From RDXT01 sp033765305 (lineage in GTDB: Bacteria > Bacteroidota > Bacteroidia > J057): DNA of 64,000 nt. Below the pieces are notes generated by a model. It was not told the origin of the DNA, did no database searches, and saw only the letters and a program-made list of their open reading frames with translations. Numbering within the stretch: the stretch's first letter is position 1; every line of letters begins with the position of its first letter. The position numbers and the translations under genes were made by a program. Below, in pieces: positions 60,171 through 64,000 of this stretch. The stretch is from NCBI GenBank assembly GCA_033765305.1, contig JANRID010000042.1, positions 1 through 64,000 on the forward strand, read 5' to 3'.

Positions 60171-60989
60171 ATGCGTGTCCCGCAGGCCCATACGCTGAAT
60201 GAAGTCATCGAACGGCTGGATGAGATCATCCGCTACGCGCAGGTGCGCAGCAGCCGGCTGGGATATTTTCCTGCGCTGTACAAGAAAGTGACGATTGCGG
60301 TGCAGGAGGGCATTGCGCGGGGCGCGTTCGACGACGGCCCGCGGATGGAGGAGCTCGATGTGATTTTCGCCAACCGCTACCTCGAAGCCTTCGATGCATG
60401 GGTCAACGGGCGGCCTTGCACGGCATCGTGGCGGTTGGCCTTCGAAGCCAGCCAGGAGCGCCATCTGATCATCCTGCAGCACCTGATGCTGGGGATGAAT
60501 GCCCACATCAACCTGGATCTGGGGATTGCAGCCGCACATACGGCGCCGGGGCAGGCCATCAGCGGGCTGAAAGCCGATTTTTACCGCATCAATCTGGTGC
60601 TGGCGGCTCTGGTGGACCAGGTGCAGGACGAAATCGGCGGCGTATCGCCGGCGGTCCGGGTGCTGGACCGCATGGCGGGGCGGCTGGACGAGCATGCCGC
60701 CGAGCAGGGACTGAAGCTTTTCCGCAACCTGGCCTGGCGGCACGCCAGGCGCTTTGCCGGTACGCCGCCCCGTGAACAGGAGGCCGAACTCTTCCGCCTG
60801 GACCGCTATGTCAGCCTGCTGGGGCGCAAGCTGCGCTCGCCCGGCCGGCTGGCCGGCCTGGCCCTCCGCTTTACCCGCCTCGGCGAGCAGGCCGACCCTG
60901 CTGCAGTGATCCGGGGGCTGGACCACCTGCCTTCGCCCAAACCCGCCCTGCTGCTGCCGAACGGCTGGGAGCAGGAAATGGAGGCCTGA
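60171..60989 (+). CDS. DUF5995 protein
   Basis: 272 residues, cytoplasmic. Conserved stretches of DUF5995: RSSRLGYFPALYKKVTIAVQEGIARGAFDDGPRMEELDVIFANRYLEAFDAW, then HLMLGMNAHINLDLGIAAA and RINLVLAALVDQVQDEIG. The HINLDLG histidine-Asp pair and the Glu/Asp-rich helices could bind metal; function unassigned. ATG 60171 is preferred over the frame start 60108. Confidence 0.9.
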   Translation: MRVPQAHTLNEVIERLDEIIRYAQVRSSRLGYFPALYKKVTIAVQEGIARGAFDDGPRMEELDVIFANRYLEAFDAWVNGRPCTASWRLAFEASQERHLIILQHLMLGMNAHINLDLGIAAAHTAPGQAISGLKADFYRINLVLAALVDQVQDEIGGVSPAVRVLDRMAGRLDEHAAEQGLKLFRNLAWRHARRFAGTPPREQEAELFRLDRYVSLLGRKLRSPGRLAGLALRFTRLGEQADPAAVIRGLDHLPSPKPALLLPNGWEQEMEA

Positions 60990-61024
60990 TGCGGCAGCGC
61001 TGCACCAGATTTAACGGTCCCGTG

Positions 61025-61055
61025 TTGATCTGTTAACACAGGAATTGCTACCTTC
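61025..61055 (+). promoter_or_regulatory. Candidate promoter of the three-repeat protein
   Basis: TTG (61025-61027), 21-base spacer, TACCTTC (61049-61055); ATG 61080 is 24 bases downstream. The TACCTTC variant also occurs upstream of chrA and rnr. Confidence 0.35.
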
Positions 61056-61079
61056 ATCCTCTCACCGCAATTCCCTGCT

Positions 61080-62759
61080 ATGTCCTATTACCGCCGGATT
61101 CAGGGCGTGCGTTACGCCGCCGACCTGCTCGATGCCGCCGACCGCTTCACCCGGGGCCGGGGCGAAAGCCGCATTTCGCTCGAAGAAATTCAGGAGCTCT
61201 ACCGGATGGCCCTCGATGGCCGCAAGGTGACCGATGTGGAGCGCCGCACCCTGCTCTACATTGCGAAGCAGTATCCCTTCACCGAAAAAGCCCGTACCTG
61301 GCTGCAGGACCGCATGCAGGTGCCTCCGGAAGATGAGGACACGACCGGCGCAACGGCTGCCCGGGTGCTGCGCGGCGAATACGAACTCGGCGGCATCACC
61401 TGGCAGATCGATCCGGCAGAGGTGCGGCGCCAGGAAGCGCGCGGCGGCACGCGCCTGTTGGGCGAAGCGCTTCGGGGGGCCATGGAGGCATTTCTGCACT
61501 ACAACCAGGGCCAGCTCAGCTTTTCCGCTTTTATCTCCCGGCGCGATCTCGCCCTGCCATATTACACCAACCCCGCCGACCTGTTCAAGGGATACCTCAA
61601 CCGCAGCCACCTGTTCCTGATCCCGGAGCCTGCCGAAGCCCGCGAAGCGCTCGGCTATGATTTGCCGGAGGTGCTGGATTTCGAGCACTTCTGGCTTTTC
61701 GGGCTGGTATCGCCCGATTTTCCGCACGTGCAGTTCATTGCATACATACACCGCAGCCAGTCCTACCAGTACAGCAAGGGGTATTTTTCACGCGCATCCA
61801 GCATCGGCGACCTGACCTTTGCCGCAATCAAACCGTATGCGGGCTTTCTTAATCTGGAATGGGAGATCGATCCCGCGGAGGTCGAGCGTCAGTTGGCCCT
61901 GGTGCCTGAACAGAATTTCGGCAACTCCCTCTTTGCAGCCCTGCACGGCGGAATTTTCAACGGGGAGAGCAGCTTCTCGTTCCGGGATTTCATCCAGCAG
62001 GAGATCTGGCGGGATCCGGAGCTGCCGCTGAGCCACTACATGCGCCAGTACATCGACCGGGGCACCCTGCATCTGATTCCGCTGGATTACCGGGAGCAGG
62101 CTGCTGCGGGCACTGCGTCGTTCGCGCTGCCGGAGCAGCTTTCGCCCTGGTTTGAGGGCGACTGGGTATTCGGGCTGGAGATGCCGCGCAGCACGCATGT
62201 GCGCTTCATCATCACGACGCCCCGCGAAAACAGCGACGGCGAAACCGGCTGGAACGACGGCTTCCTCCTCGATCCGCTCCCGCTGCAGGAGCGCCTGGCC
62301 TACGTGGTGCAGGAAGAATTCAACCTCGACGGCCTGACGCTGATCTGGAGCGAGGATGAATATACCGACCAGCGCCAGCAGTTCGGCCCGGACTGGCATC
62401 ATCTGCCGGGCCTCTTCCGCAAAGCGGTCAACACGGTGCTGAATGATTATATCACCCCAACATCCGTATTCAACCGGGTGGCCCAGGCAAATCTGGCTGA
62501 TGTAAACCCGGCGCATTTCGACGATCCGCAGGAATACCGCGCGGCCATCCGCCACCTGATCCGCCCGTTCCTGAAAACCGGTTCGATCGGGCTGCTGCCC
62601 ATCGAGTTGCCCGACAACAACCCCGTCAACGGGGAGCCGGTGCAGGACAGCTGGCTGTTCTTCGTGCACCTGCCGGATCTTTCCCTGCAAGGCTACTGGG
62701 TGATCATCCCGCGCTGGCCGGACGACGGGCAGCAGTCCTACGTGTACGGCGACTGGTGA
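61080..62759 (+). CDS. Three-repeat protein of unknown function
   Basis: 559 residues, no signal peptide, no membrane segment. Residues 33-79 are a helical module (ISLEEIQELYRMALDGRKV, then TDVERRTLLYIAKQYPFTEKARTWL). Three related units of ~125-130 residues follow: 101-225, 256-382 and 415-546. Units 1 and 2 share W(Q/E)IDPAEV(E/R)RQ, a buried-looking SFS-x-x-FI helix, a Y(L/I)-x-(R)-x-x-L(F/H)LIP strand and a W-x-FGL...HV(Q/R)FI end; unit 3 keeps LIW, RKAVN, FLKTGSIGLLPIEL and DSWLFFVHLPD. No family recognised. Neighbours are DUF5995 (unknown) and a convergent OmpA gene. No catalytic motif visible. Confidence 0.8.
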   Translation: MSYYRRIQGVRYAADLLDAADRFTRGRGESRISLEEIQELYRMALDGRKVTDVERRTLLYIAKQYPFTEKARTWLQDRMQVPPEDEDTTGATAARVLRGEYELGGITWQIDPAEVRRQEARGGTRLLGEALRGAMEAFLHYNQGQLSFSAFISRRDLALPYYTNPADLFKGYLNRSHLFLIPEPAEAREALGYDLPEVLDFEHFWLFGLVSPDFPHVQFIAYIHRSQSYQYSKGYFSRASSIGDLTFAAIKPYAGFLNLEWEIDPAEVERQLALVPEQNFGNSLFAALHGGIFNGESSFSFRDFIQQEIWRDPELPLSHYMRQYIDRGTLHLIPLDYREQAAAGTASFALPEQLSPWFEGDWVFGLEMPRSTHVRFIITTPRENSDGETGWNDGFLLDPLPLQERLAYVVQEEFNLDGLTLIWSEDEYTDQRQQFGPDWHHLPGLFRKAVNTVLNDYITPTSVFNRVAQANLADVNPAHFDDPQEYRAAIRHLIRPFLKTGSIGLLPIELPDNNPVNGEPVQDSWLFFVHLPDLSLQGYWVIIPRWPDDGQQSYVYGDW

Positions 62760-62803
62760 GCCAGTTCTCCGGCGGCTGTTGCTGCCGGTCTCTGATACGT
62801 CTG

Positions 62804-62833
62804 CATCCCCCGGTGCGGTCCGGGGGATGTTTT
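62804..62833. terminator. Terminator hairpin between convergent genes
   Basis: CATCCCCCGG (62804-62813), loop TGCGGT, CCGGGGGATG (62820-62829), then TTTT. Perfect 10-bp stem 45 bp after the three-repeat gene and 12 bp before the OmpA stop; the T-run serves the plus strand. Confidence 0.75.
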
Positions 62834-62844
62834 GCATGGGACCG

Positions 62845-64000
62845 TCACAGTTTCAGCACGCGCATTTCCACGCGGCGGTTTTTGGCACGGTTGGTCTCGG
62901 TATCATTTGGGGAAACCGGGCGTTCCTCGCCGTATCCGACGGTCAGGATGCGGCCCTCGTCGATGCCGGCCTGGACCAGAAACGTCTTGCAGCTCTGTAC
63001 CCGCTTGAGGGAGAGGGCTTTATTCTGGGCGTCGTCGCCATCGCTGGAGGTGTGGCCGGAGAGCTCGATCTCGGCGGAGGGATTGGCGCTGAGGAAGTCG
63101 CGGATTTTATTGAGCTCGGTTTTGGCGTCGGGGCGGATGGCGGCGCTGCCGAGGTCGAACTGGATATTGTAGATTTGTACTGATTCGCCTTCGCGGAGGT
63201 CGCGTCCGTTGTAGGAGGCCGATTTGGAAGCGGGATCGAGGTAGATGAGCACCTCTTCTTCTCCGCCGGGCCAGACATCGGCGGCCCCGGTTCCGCTGTT
63301 GTATCCGCTGGCATAGGCAGTGAGCGGATGCAGGCCTGAGGGCAGGCTGTCGATGCGGAAGCGCCCTTGCGCATCGGTGCGGACCTGGCCATAGCCCATC
63401 AGCTCGACGGTTGCCTGCGCGATGGGGGTTTCGGTGTCGCGCTCGAGCACGCGCCCGGCAGCGCTGCCGCGGCAGCCGTAGGTGGCTTTGGGGTTGATGA
63501 GCAGCTTGGCGAAGTCGATGGCGAAGCCGTCGCCGGCCCCGGTCACGGGATCGTCGATGCGGATGGTCAGCCGCTCGCCTTTGAGCAGCTCCAGCATATC
63601 GGGCGGCAGGGGAAAGGAAACCACCTTGCCGATGGGGCCGGTCTGGCGGAGGGCATTGAGCTTGCGCTCGCCTTCCACGAAGCGCTTGTCATTGAGCCAT
63701 AGCTGGAAGCGGGAGCAGAGATCCGGGGCCTGAAAATCATCCAGAAACAGCTGCAGGACTGCGCGGTGCACGATCGCACCTTTGATAAAGGAGAGGGACA
63801 TGGAGACCGGAACCGGGCGGGCGTCGCCCTGCCAGTCGGAGTAGCCGTCGTGGCTGCAGGGCGCCTGGGCTCCGCCTTTGAAGCTGCTGGGCATCATGAT
63901 ATAGTCGGTGCCGGGCGCATTGCCGGGCACCGGGTCCCAGGGGTAGTAGTGGGCCTCGGTGGCGCGCTCGCAGAAGGGATCGAACCCTTCCGGGAAGCCG
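62845..64000 (-). CDS. OmpA-family outer-membrane/peptidoglycan-binding protein (5' end outside window)
   Basis: At least 385 residues; the frame is open to the window edge (GFDPFCERATEAHYYPWDP in the last codons), so the N-terminus is missing and the GTG at 63930 is not a real start. In order: an unassigned extracellular region (LSFIKGAIVHRAVLQLFLDDF; VVSFPLPPDMLELLKGERLTI), a carboxypeptidase-regulatory-like domain (AAGRVLERDTETPIAQATVELMG; GRFRIDSLPSG), and the C-terminal OmpA domain (NIQFDLGSAAIRPDAKTELNKI; IELSGHTSSDG; NRAKNRRVEMRVL). The OmpA part binds peptidoglycan. This layout is common in Bacteroidota envelope proteins, including T9SS PorE-like ones; specific role unknown. Confidence 0.88.
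   Translation of the reverse strand, partial: GFPEGFDPFCERATEAHYYPWDPVPGNAPGTDYIMMPSSFKGGAQAPCSHDGYSDWQGDARPVPVSMSLSFIKGAIVHRAVLQLFLDDFQAPDLCSRFQLWLNDKRFVEGERKLNALRQTGPIGKVVSFPLPPDMLELLKGERLTIRIDDPVTGAGDGFAIDFAKLLINPKATYGCRGSAAGRVLERDTETPIAQATVELMGYGQVRTDAQGRFRIDSLPSGLHPLTAYASGYNSGTGAADVWPGGEEEVLIYLDPASKSASYNGRDLREGESVQIYNIQFDLGSAAIRPDAKTELNKIRDFLSANPSAEIELSGHTSSDGDDAQNKALSLKRVQSCKTFLVQAGIDEGRILTVGYGEERPVSPNDTETNRAKNRRVEMRVLKL

Overview
The window looks like a chromosomal segment of a high-GC member of the Bacteroidota, possibly Saprospiria or a relative (the phylum is well supported, the class is a guess). The evidence is a C-terminal type IX secretion sorting domain, phylum-typical families (DUF349, the PUR-type DUF3276, DUF5606, M16 lipoprotein peptidase, MnmD), the general absence of Shine-Dalgarno sequences, and repeated Bacteroidota-type promoters of the form TTTG-N19-21-TAnnTTTG. 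Coding density is high. The strong GC bias at third codon positions produces very long antisense shadow frames, which are left out here.

Layout. 1-133: 3' part of a 5S rRNA gene and its terminator. 198-5678 (minus): DUF92 membrane protein, M16 lipoprotein peptidase, lipoprotein of unknown function. 5863-12817 (plus): MerR/B12-type regulator with CarH-like residues, lysyl-tRNA synthetase, five-repeat DUF349 protein, T9SS-exported PKD protein. 12873-21491 (minus): seven closely spaced genes, in transcription order a degenerate histidine kinase, AtuA and its small partner, GH30 lipoprotein glycosidase, COG2509 FAD enzyme, free methionine-R-sulfoxide reductase and a secreted beta-helix protein. 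21724-36064 (plus): apiosidase-like hydrolase, lactonase-type propeller, nucleoside hydrolase, ribokinase and GRP-family sugar transporter, then a PLP-dependent dehydratase, lipid kinase, acetyltransferase, 3-hydroxybutyryl-CoA dehydrogenase, lipoprotein, chromate transporter, RNase R and MnmD. 36076-38341 (minus): sugar porter plus fructokinase-like kinase.

38480-43330: LpxH-like phosphatase, a propeller protein overlapping it, release factor 1, a small secreted protein (minus), a BioD/DRTGG ATPase and a PUR-family protein (minus). 43493-45460: ABM-type protein and acyl-CoA carboxylase beta. 45464-47424 (minus): FolC and a TetR regulator with a palindrome in its own promoter. 47615-50619: secreted beta-helix protein, diheme cytochrome c, pseudouridine synthase. 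50629-50931: three tandem 101-bp repeats in the only gene-free stretch longer than 300 bases. 50987-56919: SDR (minus), TPR protein, a large unknown protein, Lon (minus). 57073-64000: DUF5606, membrane protein, HMA lipoprotein, SRPBCC, phosphatase and MarC (the last three minus), DUF5995, a three-repeat protein of unknown function, and an OmpA-family protein cut by the window edge.

Functionally, 12.9-27.6 kb is a carbohydrate-oriented region: export signals on two glycoside hydrolases and a beta-helix protein, then nucleoside cleavage, ribose phosphorylation and sugar uptake. The rest is mostly housekeeping (translation, RNA decay, proteolysis, folate) mixed with lineage-specific unknowns. 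I see no phage, insertion sequence, CRISPR array, tRNA gene or defence island. The best candidates for undescribed biology are the three-repeat protein at 61080-62759, the histidine kinase lacking its phosphoacceptor, the CarH-like regulator, and the 101-bp repeat array.
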